DNA of 64,000 nt from Variovorax sp. J22G73 (GTDB lineage Bacteria > Pseudomonadota > Gammaproteobacteria > Burkholderiales > Burkholderiaceae_C), in contig NZ_JASZYK010000001.1 in NCBI RefSeq assembly GCF_030317035.1, positions 558,001 to 622,000 on the forward strand, written 5' to 3'. Shown here in pieces: positions 46,600 through 56,444 of this stretch. Positions within the stretch are counted from its first letter, which is position 1. Every line of letters begins with the position of its first letter. The translations under genes were made by a program, and so were the position numbers. A model generated the notes under the pieces. It was not told where the DNA came from. It did not search any database and saw only the letters and a program-made list of their open reading frames with translations.

Positions 46600-47367
46600 T
46601 CAGCGGCCGATCGCGAACACGGCGGGCAGGCGTTCGTCCGTGGCGGCCTGCGGCTTGGCGCGCCAGGACTTCACGGTTTCGCTGCGGACCTGGGCGCTGG
46701 AAAGCGTCAGGCCCCGGGCCACGGCGAGGCGGGTGTTGTGCTGCAGGGTCTGCACCAGCGCCTGCAGCAGGGCTGCGTTGCGGTAGGGCGTTTCGATGAA
46801 CAGCTGCGTTTGTCCCGACTTGAGCGCGAGCGCCTCGAGTTCGCGAATGCGCGTCTGGCGCTCCACGGCGTCCTGCGGCAGATAGCCGACGAAGGCGAAG
46901 TTCTGGCCGTTCAGGCCGCTGGCGGCCAGCGCCAGCAGCAGCGAAACCGGGCCCGTCAGCGGCACCACTTCGATGCCCAGGTCGTGCGCGGCACGCGCGA
47001 CCGACGAACCCGGGTCGGCCACCGCCGGCATGCCGGCTTCGCTCAGCAGCCCGATGTCGTGGCCTTCCAGTGCCGCGGCCAGCAGCGGCCGGGCGTCGAA
47101 CTGGCCGGCGTGGTCGCCTTTCTTGTGCACTTCGCGCGGCAGTTCCTGGATGGCCTGCGCCTGCAGGGGCGCGGCCAGCGGCGCGACCGCGTCGATGCGC
47201 TTCAGGTAGGCGCGTGCGGATTTCGCGTTCTCGCAGATCCAGTGCGTGATGCCGGCGGCGGTCTGCAGTGTGCCCAGGGGCAGGGCGTCTTGCAGCGGGG
47301 CTTGCACGTCGCAGCCGAAATCGAGCGGCGCGGGAACGAGGTAGAGCTTGCCTTTGGCTTGTGTCAC
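46600..47367 (-). CDS. RsmI-related SAM-dependent methyltransferase
   Basis: This 255-residue protein is a tetrapyrrole-methylase-fold (RsmI family) methyltransferase. It has LYLVPAPLDFG at the start, LLSEAGMPAVADPGS in the middle and LTGPVSLLLALAASGLNGQNFAFVGYLPQ, and lacks the longer C-terminus of RsmI itself. I chose a GTG at 47367, which overlaps the maf stop as GTGA and gives VTQAKGKLYLVP; the open frame continues upstream through maf antisense but would be spurious. The target is probably rRNA or another nucleic acid. The pairing with maf is seen in related bacteria. Confidence 0.87.
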   Translation of the reverse strand: MTQAKGKLYLVPAPLDFGCDVQAPLQDALPLGTLQTAAGITHWICENAKSARAYLKRIDAVAPLAAPLQAQAIQELPREVHKKGDHAGQFDARPLLAAALEGHDIGLLSEAGMPAVADPGSSVARAAHDLGIEVVPLTGPVSLLLALAASGLNGQNFAFVGYLPQDAVERQTRIRELEALALKSGQTQLFIETPYRNAALLQALVQTLQHNTRLAVARGLTLSSAQVRSETVKSWRAKPQAATDERLPAVFAIGR

Positions 47368-47945
47368 AGCAGGTTCACCCCCGCGGCGCGCAGCATCTGG
47401 CAGGTGCGGATCAGCGGCAGGCCGACCAGTGCGGTCGGGTCGTCGCTGTCGATGGCGCTCAGCAGCGCGATGCCGAGGCCTTCGCTCTTGGCGCTGCCGG
47501 CGCAGTCGTAGGGCTGCTCGGCTTGCAGGTAGTGCTCGATGGCTTCGTCCGTCAGGTCGCGGAACACCACGCGCACGGGCGCGATGTCGCGCTGCACGAA
47601 GCCCGTAGCGCGGCACACGACGGCCACGGCTGTCTGGAAGATCAGCGTCTGGCCACGCATGCGGCGCAGCTGGGCGGTGGCGCGCGCATGGTCGCCGGGC
47701 TTGCCGAGCGCCTCGCCGGCCAGGTCGGCCACCTGGTCGGAGCCAATGACGACGGCTTCAGGAAAGCGGGCAGCCACGGCATTGGCCTTTTCCAGCGCGA
47801 GGCGCACGGCCAGGTCGTGCGGCGTTTCGCCGGGAAGCGGGGTTTCATCGACTTCCGGCGACTGCACGTCGAAGGGCAGTCGCAGGCGGGTGAGCAGTTC
47901 GCGCCTGTAGCGCGAGGTGGAGGCGAGGATCACGGTGCGTTGCAT
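47364..47945 (-). CDS. maf: Maf-like nucleotide pyrophosphatase
   Basis: This 193-residue Maf-family enzyme hydrolyses modified nucleoside triphosphates such as 7-methyl-GTP. The family start ILASTSRYRRELLTRL, the acidic PEVDETPLPGE and GSDQVADLAGEALGKPG are clear. The region QPYDCAGSAKSEGLG is the form found in the YceF subfamily, the 7-methyl-GTP type. I used the ATG at 47945. It is the first gene of a three-gene minus-strand operon, and its start is divergent from yceD with a 106-bp promoter gap. Confidence 0.93.
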   Translation of the reverse strand: MQRTVILASTSRYRRELLTRLRLPFDVQSPEVDETPLPGETPHDLAVRLALEKANAVAARFPEAVVIGSDQVADLAGEALGKPGDHARATAQLRRMRGQTLIFQTAVAVVCRATGFVQRDIAPVRVVFRDLTDEAIEHYLQAEQPYDCAGSAKSEGLGIALLSAIDSDDPTALVGLPLIRTCQMLRAAGVNLL

Positions 47946-48051
47946 GAGGACGATTGTGCGTGAGCCGCCCAAGCGCCGAAGCTTGTTGCAGGCTGTGTCC
48001 TTGGGCTTGTCCCAGGGTGCTCGATCGGGCAGTCGCGATAGACTGGCGCGG

Positions 48052-48621
48052 ATGAAGAGAGAATTTGCCCCCGAACGGCTCAATGTGCCCGGCTTTACCG
48101 CCGCTGCCGCCACCCTGGAAGCCGCCGATCCGGTTCCAAATTACGCCCGCCTGGTCGCCGAACTGGCCACGCCGGCGACCGATGCCATCGTCAGCTGGGA
48201 GGCCAGCGGCGAAGAACGCCCTGGTGCCGACGGCAAGCCCGTGCCCTGGATGCACCTGGAAGCCGAAACCACCGTGCCTCTGGTCTGCCAGCGCTGCCTG
48301 TCGCCCGTCGACACCGAGCTTTTCGTGGACCGCTGGTTCCGTTTCGTGGCCGACGAGGCCACCGCCGAGGCGCAGGACGACGAGTCCGAAGAAGACCTGC
48401 TCGTGCTGAGCCGCGATTTCGACCTGCATACATTGATAGAAGACGAGCTGCTGATGGAGATTCCCGTCACGCCCGTTCACGACGTTTGCCCGACGCCGGT
48501 GCAGCTGTCGTCCAGCGACGAAGACTTCAAGGCCGCCGAACAGGCCAAGCCGAACCCGTTTGCAGTGCTCCAGGCGTTGCGCGGGCGCAAGCCTGGAGAT
48601 GGCTCGAAAGAGGGCGAGTAG
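48052..48621 (+). CDS. yceD: YceD/DUF177 protein
   Basis: This 189-residue YceD protein has the conserved Cys pair region [13 protein letters not shown] and an acidic middle section, followed by [15 protein letters not shown]. It is nearly always found next to rpmF and is suspected to act in 23S rRNA or ribosome assembly, a family-level inference. I chose the ATG at 48052 ([10 protein letters not shown]), which gives the expected N-terminus. rpmF follows 146 bp later, from what looks like its own promoter. Confidence 0.92.
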   Translation: MKREFAPERLNVPGFTAAAATLEAADPVPNYARLVAELATPATDAIVSWEASGEERPGADGKPVPWMHLEAETTVPLVCQRCLSPVDTELFVDRWFRFVADEATAEAQDDESEEDLLVLSRDFDLHTLIEDELLMEIPVTPVHDVCPTPVQLSSSDEDFKAAEQAKPNPFAVLQALRGRKPGDGSKEGE

Positions 48622-48641
48622 CTCTTTCTCCGAGTCTGGGC

Positions 48642-48647
48642 TATAAT
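48642..48647 (+). promoter_or_regulatory. -10 element of a likely rpmF promoter
   Basis: A perfect TATAAT lies 20 bp after the yceD stop and about 120 bp before the rpmF ATG. No good -35 hexamer stands 16-18 bp upstream, so the promoter may need an activator or the match may be partly fortuitous. Confidence 0.4.
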
Positions 48648-48676
48648 CATGGGCTTCGCGCGCGCCGCCGTGAGCA

Positions 48677-48717
48677 GCAATGCAGGCAAGGGCATTCCAT
48701 ACATGTCCCTGCATTGC
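48677..48717 (+). promoter_or_regulatory. Structured rpmF leader hairpin
   Basis: GCAATGCAGG (48677-48686) and CCTGCATTGC (48708-48717) are perfect 10-bp arms. Inside them GGGCAT and ATGTCC can also pair with one G-U, giving a long two-part hairpin that ends about 50 bp before the L32 start codon. It could be a control element for ribosomal protein L32, for example by L32 or another factor; no known motif was recognised. Confidence 0.5.
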
Positions 48718-48767
48718 CACCGCGTGAGCCCGCATCCTTTCACTCACCTCACAGTCCAGGAGCCATC

Positions 48768-48950
48768 ATGGCCGTCCAGCAAAACAAGAAGTCGCCTTCC
48801 AAGCGCGGCATGCACCGTTCCCACAATGCGCTGGTCGTGCCCGGCATCGCCGTGGAACCGACCACCGGCGAAACGCATCTGCGTCACCACATCAGCCCCA
48901 ACGGTTTCTACCGTGGCCGTCAGGTGCTCAAGAACAAGTCTGAAGCCTGA
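48768..48950 (+). CDS. rpmF: 50S ribosomal protein L32
   Basis: This 60-residue ribosomal protein has the typical start [20 protein letters not shown], with a basic N-terminus and [15 protein letters not shown] near the end. It lacks the zinc-binding CxxC found in some L32 forms. A clear ribosome site (AGGAG) lies 5 bp before the ATG. It follows a long structured leader and is followed by a strong terminator, so it is probably transcribed largely on its own, even though plsX comes next. Confidence 0.97.
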   Translation: MAVQQNKKSPSKRGMHRSHNALVVPGIAVEPTTGETHLRHHISPNGFYRGRQVLKNKSEA

Positions 48951-48967
48951 TCTCGCACCCCAAGGCC

Positions 48968-49010
48968 AAGGCCCGAAGCTACTTCTGCTGTAGCGTCGGG
49001 CCTTTGTTTT
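48968..49010 (+). terminator. Intrinsic terminator between rpmF and plsX
   Basis: AAGGCCCGA and TCGGGCCTT pair (9 bp), then after a one-base mismatch GCTAC pairs with GTAGC around TTCTGCT. TGTTTT follows. The tract ends 1 bp before the plsX ATG at 49012. Confidence 0.85.
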
Positions 49011-49011
49011 G

Positions 49012-50109
49012 ATGGCTACGCCTTCTTCCCCCGAAATCACTGCTGCGCCTTCCGCAATCACGCTCGCCGTGGATTGCATGGGGGGTGACCATGGGCCGCG
49101 TGTTACGCTCGCGGCCTGCCGCGCGTTTCTCGAGCGGCACAGCGAAGCCTCGTTGTTGTTGGTCGGTGCGCCGGCCGCGCTGGCGGGGTTTGCCGCGCAT
49201 CCACGTGCCCGCATCGTCGCCGCGAGCGAGGTGGTGGGCATGGACGATCCGATTGAAATCGCCTTGCGCAAGAAGAAGGATTCTTCGATGCGCGTGGCGA
49301 TACAGCAGGTGAAAGATGGTGCTGCGCAAGCCGCTATCTCGGCCGGCAACACCGGCGCCCTGATGGCGATCGCGCGCTACCTGCTCAAGACGCTCGACGG
49401 CATCGATCGTCCTGCGATTGCGCCGCAACTTCCGAATGCCAAAGGCGGTGCCACGACCGTGCTCGACCTCGGTGCGAATGTCGATTGCGACGCGGAAGAC
49501 CTGCTCCAGTTCGCCGTGCTCGGGTCCGCTTTGGTTTCCGCGCTCACCGGCAACGAAGCGCCTTCGGTCGGCCTGCTCAATATTGGCGAAGAGGCCATCA
49601 AGGGCAGCGAAACAATCAAGAAGGCCAGTCAACTGCTGCGTACAGCTGCCAACTCCAAGGATCTGAACTTCTACGGCAACGTGGAAGGCAACGATATCTT
49701 CAAGGGCACGACCGACATCGTCGTTTGTGACGGTTTCGTCGGCAATGTGGCGTTGAAGGCCAGCGAAGGTGTGGCCTCGATGATTGGCGAATTCATTCGC
49801 GTCGAATTCTCGAGAAACATTTTCACCAAAGCGGCGGCAATTGTTGCTTATCCGGTGCTAAAAGCTTTCAAAAGCCGCTTGGATCATCGCCGGTACAACG
49901 GCGCGGCGCTTTTGGGTTTGCGCGGCCTGGTGTTCAAGAGCCATGGCTCGGCTGACGAAGTGGCTTTCGGCCATGCGTTGGATCGCGCTTATGATGCCGC
50001 TCGCAACAACCTGCTCGATCGCGTGCGGGCCCGCATCGCCCACGCCGCGCCATTGCTCGCGCGGCAGGAACCGGCGGCGCCGGTCGACGCGACGGCCCTT
50101 CACGTTTGA
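49012..50109 (+). CDS. plsX: Phosphate acyltransferase PlsX
   Basis: This 365-residue enzyme converts acyl-ACP to acyl-phosphate for phospholipid synthesis. [29 protein letters not shown] and the C-terminal [13 protein letters not shown] region are family hallmarks. The ATG at 49012 gives an 18-residue extension before the usual start, and no ribosome site precedes it because the rpmF terminator fills that space. Its stop overlaps the fabH start (TGATG), so plsX and fabH are translationally coupled. Confidence 0.95.
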   Translation: MATPSSPEITAAPSAITLAVDCMGGDHGPRVTLAACRAFLERHSEASLLLVGAPAALAGFAAHPRARIVAASEVVGMDDPIEIALRKKKDSSMRVAIQQVKDGAAQAAISAGNTGALMAIARYLLKTLDGIDRPAIAPQLPNAKGGATTVLDLGANVDCDAEDLLQFAVLGSALVSALTGNEAPSVGLLNIGEEAIKGSETIKKASQLLRTAANSKDLNFYGNVEGNDIFKGTTDIVVCDGFVGNVALKASEGVASMIGEFIRVEFSRNIFTKAAAIVAYPVLKAFKSRLDHRRYNGAALLGLRGLVFKSHGSADEVAFGHALDRAYDAARNNLLDRVRARIAHAAPLLARQEPAAPVDATALHV

Positions 50110-51086
50110 TGACTCCTTATTCACGCATTACCGGCACCGGCAGCTACCTGCCCCCACGCCGCGTGACCAACGACGACCTCGCCAAGGAATTGGCGACGCG
50201 CGGCATCGAGACCTCCGATCAATGGATCGTCGAGCGCACCGGCATCCACGCCCGGCATTTCGCCGCGCCGGAAGTCACCAGCAGCGATCTCGGGCTCGAG
50301 GCTGCCAGGCATGCCCTCGAATCCGCCGGCCGCAAGGCCAGCGACGTCGACCTGATCATCGTCGCGACCTCGACGCCCGACATGGTGTTTCCGTCGTCCG
50401 CAGCCATTCTCCAGCACAAGCTCGGCATCGCCGGCTGCCCGGCGTTCGACGTCCAGGCGGTTTGCAGCGGCTTCGTCTATGCGCTGACCGTGGCCGACGC
50501 CATGATCCGCACCGGCACCGCGCGCTGCGCGCTGGTGATCGGCGCCGAAGTGTTCTCCCGCATCCTCGATTTCAGCGACCGCACCACCTGCGTGCTGTTC
50601 GGTGACGGCGCAGGCGCGGTGGTGCTCGAGGCCAGTGAAGAGCCCGGCATCCTGGCGAGCGATCTGCATGCGGACGGCAAGCACGTCGGCATTCTTTGTG
50701 TGCCCGGTCATGTCTCCGGCGGCAATGTGCTCGGCACGCCGCTGCTGCACATGGACGGCCAGGCTGTCTTCAAGCTCGCGGTTCGCGTGCTCGAAGAAGC
50801 TGCCCGCGCCACGCTGGCCAAGGCCGGCAAGACCGAGGCCGACATCAACTGGCTCATTCCCCACCAGGCGAACATCCGCATCATGGAAGGCACCGCGAAG
50901 AAGCTGAAGCTTCCGCGCGAGAAGCTGATCGTCACGGTGAACGAACACGGCAACACGTCTGCCGCGTCGATTCCGTTGGCGCTGGACGAGGCCGTGCGCT
51001 CCGGCAAGGTGAAGAAAGGCGAAACGCTCATGCTCGAAGGCGTGGGCGGCGGCTTTACCTGGGGCGCGGTGCTCCTGAACCTGTAG
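50109..51086 (+). CDS. fabH: 3-oxoacyl-ACP synthase III (FabH)
   Basis: This 325-residue condensing enzyme starts fatty-acid synthesis from acetyl-CoA and malonyl-ACP. The KAS III triad Cys119 (QAVCSGF), His252 (IPHQAN) and Asn282 (HGNTSAAS) is intact. ATG at 50109 overlaps the plsX stop. A TTG 3 bp earlier is a weaker alternative start. It belongs to the conserved plsX-fabH-fabD-fabG-acpP-fabF block. Confidence 0.97.
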   Translation: MTPYSRITGTGSYLPPRRVTNDDLAKELATRGIETSDQWIVERTGIHARHFAAPEVTSSDLGLEAARHALESAGRKASDVDLIIVATSTPDMVFPSSAAILQHKLGIAGCPAFDVQAVCSGFVYALTVADAMIRTGTARCALVIGAEVFSRILDFSDRTTCVLFGDGAGAVVLEASEEPGILASDLHADGKHVGILCVPGHVSGGNVLGTPLLHMDGQAVFKLAVRVLEEAARATLAKAGKTEADINWLIPHQANIRIMEGTAKKLKLPREKLIVTVNEHGNTSAASIPLALDEAVRSGKVKKGETLMLEGVGGGFTWGAVLLNL

Positions 51087-51139
51087 TGTGTTGCGGCGGC
51101 CCGAAGAGGGCGGCCGCATTCGAGACGACACATCAAAAA

Positions 51140-52093
51140 ATGAAATCCTTTGCTTTTGTCTTTCCGGGCCAGGGCTCGCAAGCGGTCGGCATGCTCGACG
51201 CCTGGGGGGATCACCCCGCCGTGGTCGAAACCTTGCGTGAAGCGTCGGATGCGCTGGACGAAGACGTCGGCGCGCTGATCAAGAACGGCCCCAAGGAAGA
51301 ACTGGCCCTGACCACCAACACCCAGCCCGTGATGCTGGTGGCGGGCGTGGCCGCATGGCGCGCCTGGCTCGCCGAAGGCGGCGCCACACCCTCTGTGGTG
51401 GCCGGTCATTCGCTCGGCGAGTACTCGGCGTTGGTTGCTTCCGGCGTGCTGACGCTTGCCCAGGCGGCGCCGCTCGTGCGTTTCCGTGCGCAAGCGATGC
51501 AACAGGCGGTGCCCGTGGGCGTCGGCGCCATGGCCGCGGTGCTCGGCATGGAGTCGGGCAAGGTCGTCGCTGGCTGCGCGGAAGCCACAGCCAGTTTTGG
51601 TGAGGGCAGTACCGAGATCGTCGAGGCGGTGAATTTCAACGACCCGATGCAGACCGTGATTGCCGGCAGCAAGGCTGCCGTCGACAAGGCCTGCGAGCTG
51701 CTCAAGGCCAATGGCGCCAAGCGCGCGCTGCTGCTGCCGGTGTCGGCGCCGTTCCACTCGAGCCTCATGAAGCCCGCTGCACAAGCGCTGCGCGAAAAGC
51801 TGGCGTCGATCACGCTCGGCACCCCGCAGATTCCGGTGCTGAACAACATCGATGTGGCGGTGGAAACCGATGCCGACCGCATCCGCGATGCCCTGGTGCG
51901 CCAGGCAGCCGGCCCGGTTCGCTGGGTCGAGAGCGTGCAGGCCTTGAAACTGCGCGGTGTCGCCGCCATCATCGAGTGCGGCCCCGGCAAGGTGCTGGCC
52001 GGCATGGTGAAGCGCATCGCCCCCGATCTGGAAGCCGCGTCGGTGTACGACCCGGCCACGCTCGCGGACACCCGACAATTGCTCGCCGGCTGA
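51140..52093 (+). CDS. fabD: Malonyl-CoA:ACP transacylase
   Basis: This 317-residue enzyme loads malonate onto acyl carrier protein. The nucleophile motif GHSLGEYSAL gives Ser91, QGSQ is present near residue 11, and the catalytic His lies in SAPFHSSLM at about 204. I chose the ATG at 51140, which gives MKSFAFVFPGQGSQAVG, the family start; the frame is open upstream but overlaps fabH in another frame. It follows fabH by 53 bp. Confidence 0.97.
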   Translation: MKSFAFVFPGQGSQAVGMLDAWGDHPAVVETLREASDALDEDVGALIKNGPKEELALTTNTQPVMLVAGVAAWRAWLAEGGATPSVVAGHSLGEYSALVASGVLTLAQAAPLVRFRAQAMQQAVPVGVGAMAAVLGMESGKVVAGCAEATASFGEGSTEIVEAVNFNDPMQTVIAGSKAAVDKACELLKANGAKRALLLPVSAPFHSSLMKPAAQALREKLASITLGTPQIPVLNNIDVAVETDADRIRDALVRQAAGPVRWVESVQALKLRGVAAIIECGPGKVLAGMVKRIAPDLEAASVYDPATLADTRQLLAG

Positions 52094-52119
52094 CCGGCAA
52101 GGCCTCGATACTTTTTCTT

Positions 52120-53201
<1,082 letters not shown>

Positions 53202-53301
53202 AAAGGCCAGCTGACAACACTGCAACTGCGGCCGGCGGCTTTTAATTGAACCGCACGCGCCGACAGGCAACTGTTCAGCGCTTCCAGAAAGGTTTGCCGG
53301 C

Positions 53302-54546
53302 ATGACCAAACGCCGCGTCGTCGTGACCGGACTCGGTTGCATCGCTCCTGTCGGAAACACCGCAACCGAATCCTGGGCCAACCTGTTGGCCGGGAAGTCG
53401 GGTATTGCGAACATCACCGCGTTCGATGCAAGCGCCTTCGCCTGCAAGTTCGCCGGTGAGGTCAAGGGTTTCGACATCACCCAATACATCTCGGAGAAAG
53501 AAGCGCGTCACATGGACCGCTTCATTCATCTGGGGCTCGCCGCCGCCATCCAGGCGGTGCAGGACAGCGGACTGCCGACCGGCGAAGCGCTGTCCTATGA
53601 AAAGGCCGTGCGCATCGGCTGCAACATCGGCTCCGGCATCGGCGGTCTTCCGATGATCGAACAGACGCATGGTGAACTGGTTGCGCGCGGCCCCCGTCGC
53701 GTGTCGCCGTTCTTCGTACCGGCGTCGATCATCAACATGATCTCCGGCCACGTCTCGATCAAGTACGGCTTCAAGGGCCCGAACATCGCGGTCGTCACGG
53801 CCTGCACCACCGGCCTGCACGCCATCGGCACGTCTGCTCGCATGATCGAGTACGGCGACGCCGATGTCATGATCGCCGGCGGCGCCGAATCGACCATCTC
53901 CCCGCTCGGCATCGGCGGCTTCACCGCGCCTCGCGCGTTGAGCACCCGTAACGACGATCCCGCCACGGCTTCGCGTCCCTGGGACAAGGACCGCGACGGT
54001 TTCGTGCTGGGTGAGGGTGCCGGCGTGCTGGTACTCGAGGAGTACGAACACGCCAAGGCGCGCGGCGCCAAGATCTACGCGGAAGTCGCGGGCTTTGGCC
54101 TGACGGGCGACGCGTACCACATGACCGCGCCCGACGTCGACGGCCCCCGCCGCTCGATGGCCATGGCGCTGGCCAATGCCGGCGTCAATGCCGACCAGGT
54201 CCAGTACCTCAACGCGCATGGCACTTCGACGCAGATCGGCGACCTCAACGAGACCAATGCGGTCAAGTTGGCGTTCGGCGATCACGCGAAGAAGCTGGTC
54301 GTGAATTCGACGAAGTCCATGACCGGCCACTTGCTGGGCGGCGCGGGCGGCATCGAGTCCGTGTTCACGGTCATGGCGCTGCACGAGCAGAAGAGCCCGC
54401 CGACCATCAACATCTTCAACCAGGATCCGGAGTGCGATCTCGACTACTGCGCCAACGAGGCGCGCGATCTGAAGATCGATGTCGCGGTCAAGAACAACTT
54501 CGGCTTCGGCGGCACCAACGGCACGCTGGTGTTCAAGCGCGCTTGA
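53302..54546 (+). CDS. fabF: 3-oxoacyl-ACP synthase II (FabF)
   Basis: This 414-residue condensing enzyme elongates acyl-ACP and supports unsaturated fatty-acid adjustment. The KAS I/II residues Cys168 (TACTTGLHAIG), His306 (NAHGTSTQIGD), Lys338 and His343 (STKSMTGH) are present. The start MTKRRVVVTGLGC follows a ribosome site (AGAAAGG). It ends the fatty-acid cluster; a small membrane gene follows after 13 bp and leads into the sigma-E operon. Confidence 0.97.
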   Translation: MTKRRVVVTGLGCIAPVGNTATESWANLLAGKSGIANITAFDASAFACKFAGEVKGFDITQYISEKEARHMDRFIHLGLAAAIQAVQDSGLPTGEALSYEKAVRIGCNIGSGIGGLPMIEQTHGELVARGPRRVSPFFVPASIINMISGHVSIKYGFKGPNIAVVTACTTGLHAIGTSARMIEYGDADVMIAGGAESTISPLGIGGFTAPRALSTRNDDPATASRPWDKDRDGFVLGEGAGVLVLEEYEHAKARGAKIYAEVAGFGLTGDAYHMTAPDVDGPRRSMAMALANAGVNADQVQYLNAHGTSTQIGDLNETNAVKLAFGDHAKKLVVNSTKSMTGHLLGGAGGIESVFTVMALHEQKSPPTINIFNQDPECDLDYCANEARDLKIDVAVKNNFGFGGTNGTLVFKRA

Positions 54547-54559
54547 GCATTGCTCTTTC

Positions 54560-55042
54560 ATGCACAGCGCGCCGTCGGTGACCTATCCGGTGGGGCGCTC
54601 GCGCAGTGCCACCCGGATTCTCGTTGTCCTTTGGGCCCTGGGCGCTTGCTGCGCAGGCGCGTCCTGCTATCTGATCGATAGCGTGGGATGGCGCCAGCTG
54701 CTGCTGGTGCTCAGCGTCGTGTTTTCCGGCGTCGCCGCGGGCTTCGGCTTGCGGCGCGATGGCGCCGGTGTTCTTCATTTCGACGGCCTCCACTGGTCGC
54801 TGGGTGGCGCCGACGCATCGCGTTCGGTGCACACCGCGCGGGCCTTGGTGGCGCTCGATTTCCAGTCGCTGATGCTGCTTCGCCTGAGCGAACCGGGCCG
54901 CGCGCGGCGCTGGGTCTGGGTCGAGCAGCGGGCCATGCCCGAACGCTGGCGCGACGTGCGCCGTGCGGTATATTCGCGCCCCCCGTCCGCAGCCCCTGCG
55001 GGCGACACCTGGCGTGCGACGGCTCCGGCCGACGCACCCTGA
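54560..55042 (+). CDS. Small membrane protein, YgfX/CptA-like
   Basis: This 160-residue protein has two adjacent hydrophobic segments at about 20-60 (ATRILVVLWALGACCAGASC and QLLLVLSVVFSGVAAGFG). A soluble domain follows with VHTARALVALDFQSLMLLRL and WVWVEQRAMPERWRDVRRAV. The two-helix start and the pattern LRL..W.W...P.RW..LRR resemble the YgfX family, which in other proteobacteria is found with sdhE and is named as a toxin (CptA). The likeness is by eye only. It lies between fabF and rpoE, and its stop is 10 bp before the rpoE ATG. Confidence 0.55.
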   Translation: MHSAPSVTYPVGRSRSATRILVVLWALGACCAGASCYLIDSVGWRQLLLVLSVVFSGVAAGFGLRRDGAGVLHFDGLHWSLGGADASRSVHTARALVALDFQSLMLLRLSEPGRARRWVWVEQRAMPERWRDVRRAVYSRPPSAAPAGDTWRATAPADAP

Positions 55043-55052
55043 ACGTTCGTCG

Positions 55053-55727
55053 ATGACCACTTCTCCGCCGCCCGTGCCGCCGGATTCCGGCCTGACCGAG
55101 GCGCCCGCAGGGCCGCCGCGTCCGGGCGAGGTCGACTTCCAGCTGGTCCAGCGCACCGTCGCGGGCGACCAGAAGGCCTTCGAGCTGCTGGTCATCAAGT
55201 ACCAGCGCCGCATCGAACGCCTGATCGGGCGCATGGTGCGCGACGTCGACCTGGTCGAGGACATCGCGCAGGAAACCTTCATTCGCGCCTACCGCGCGCT
55301 GCACCAGTTCCGCGGCGAGGCGCAGTTCTACACCTGGCTCTACCGGATCGCCGTCAACACCGCCAAGAAGGCGTTGGTGGACATGAAGCGCGATCCGACT
55401 GTCTCCGAAGCGGCACTGAGGCCGTCTTCTGAAGACGACGATGAAACTTACCGTCCTGGAAACGAACCAACCACCGACGAAACCCCCGAATCCGTCATGG
55501 CGGCGAATGAAATCGCCAGCGCTGTCGAAGCGGCCATGGAAGCGCTCCCTGCCGAACTGCGGCAGGCCGTGACGTTGCGCGAGATCGAGGGCATGAGTTA
55601 CGAAGAGATTGCCGAGGTCATGAATTGCCCGATCGGCACTGTGCGTTCGCGTATTTTCCGGGCGCGCGAGGCCATTTCGGCCAGGGTCAAGCCACTGCTG
55701 GACAACCAGTCCGGCAAGCGTTGGTAA
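55053..55727 (+). CDS. rpoE: RNA polymerase sigma factor RpoE (sigma-24/AlgU type)
   Basis: This 224-residue extracytoplasmic-function sigma factor has region 2 in AFELLVIKYQRRIERLIGRM...DIAQETFIRAYRAL and region 4 in LPAELRQAVTLREIEGMSYE and IGTVRSRIFRAREAI. It has a Pro-rich N-terminus and an acidic linker between the regions. It directs transcription of envelope-stress genes when released from RseA. It lies upstream of rseA, rseB and mucD in the classic order, and the start MTTSPPPVPP was chosen because it gives a usual length. Confidence 0.97.
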   Translation: MTTSPPPVPPDSGLTEAPAGPPRPGEVDFQLVQRTVAGDQKAFELLVIKYQRRIERLIGRMVRDVDLVEDIAQETFIRAYRALHQFRGEAQFYTWLYRIAVNTAKKALVDMKRDPTVSEAALRPSSEDDDETYRPGNEPTTDETPESVMAANEIASAVEAAMEALPAELRQAVTLREIEGMSYEEIAEVMNCPIGTVRSRIFRAREAISARVKPLLDNQSGKRW

Positions 55728-55744
55728 GTAAGCAGGTGAATGAA

Positions 55745-56419
55745 ATGAATCAGACGATGACGGTTCGGGAACAGGTGTCCGCACTTGCGGATGGTCATTT
55801 GCACGGCGAGGCGTTCGCGCAGGCGATCGAGGCGGTCTGCGCCGACGGCGAGGCGCGCGAGGCTTGGCAGGCAATCCATGTGGCCGGCGACGTGCTGCGT
55901 TCGGGCTCGCACGCGCAATGTACCGACACCTCGGCGTTTTTGTCGCGCTTCCAGCAGCGGCTGGCGGCCGAGCCCGTGGTGTTCGCGCCGGTCGCGATCC
56001 CTGTCGCCGCTCCGGTGGCGCTGCCCGCGCAGCGCCGGGCGGAGGCAGCCAACGAGCCTGTGTTCCGCTGGAAGCTGGTGGCTGGCGCCGCGTCGCTGAT
56101 GGCCGTGGCCGCCATCAGCTGGACGCTGGTCGGCAATGGCGCGGCGGTGCAGCAGGCCGGTCCCCAGGTGGCGTCGGTGCAGCAGCAACAGCAGCCGGCG
56201 GTGAATTCGGTGCTGGCTGCGGCCGCCGTCAACAGCGACCTGCCCGCCACCAACACGCTCACCCCGACCCGTGTGATCGTCGGCAACGGCAATCCGCAGG
56301 TGATGCTGCGCGATCCGCGCCTCGACCAGTTGCTCGAAGCGCACCAGCAGGCTGGCGGTGCTTCGCAAATGCCTTCCGGTTTCCTGCGCAACGCCACCTT
56401 CGAGGGCCCGACGCGCTGA
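55745..56419 (+). CDS. rseA: Anti-sigma-E factor RseA (MucA-like)
   Basis: This 224-residue membrane anti-sigma factor has a cytosolic domain (about 1-100, REQVSALADGHLHGEAFAQA) that would bind RpoE. One transmembrane helix follows at about 108-130 (FRWKLVAGAASLMAVAAISW), then a Gln-rich periplasmic part with a conserved-looking end (VMLRDPRLDQLLEAHQQAGG). The family is degraded stepwise on stress to free the sigma factor. It starts at the ATG at 55745, 17 bp after rpoE. Confidence 0.95.
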   Translation: MNQTMTVREQVSALADGHLHGEAFAQAIEAVCADGEAREAWQAIHVAGDVLRSGSHAQCTDTSAFLSRFQQRLAAEPVVFAPVAIPVAAPVALPAQRRAEAANEPVFRWKLVAGAASLMAVAAISWTLVGNGAAVQQAGPQVASVQQQQQPAVNSVLAAAAVNSDLPATNTLTPTRVIVGNGNPQVMLRDPRLDQLLEAHQQAGGASQMPSGFLRNATFEGPTR

Positions 56420-56444
56420 CCGCGCGCGCCCGCAGCCGCCCCTG

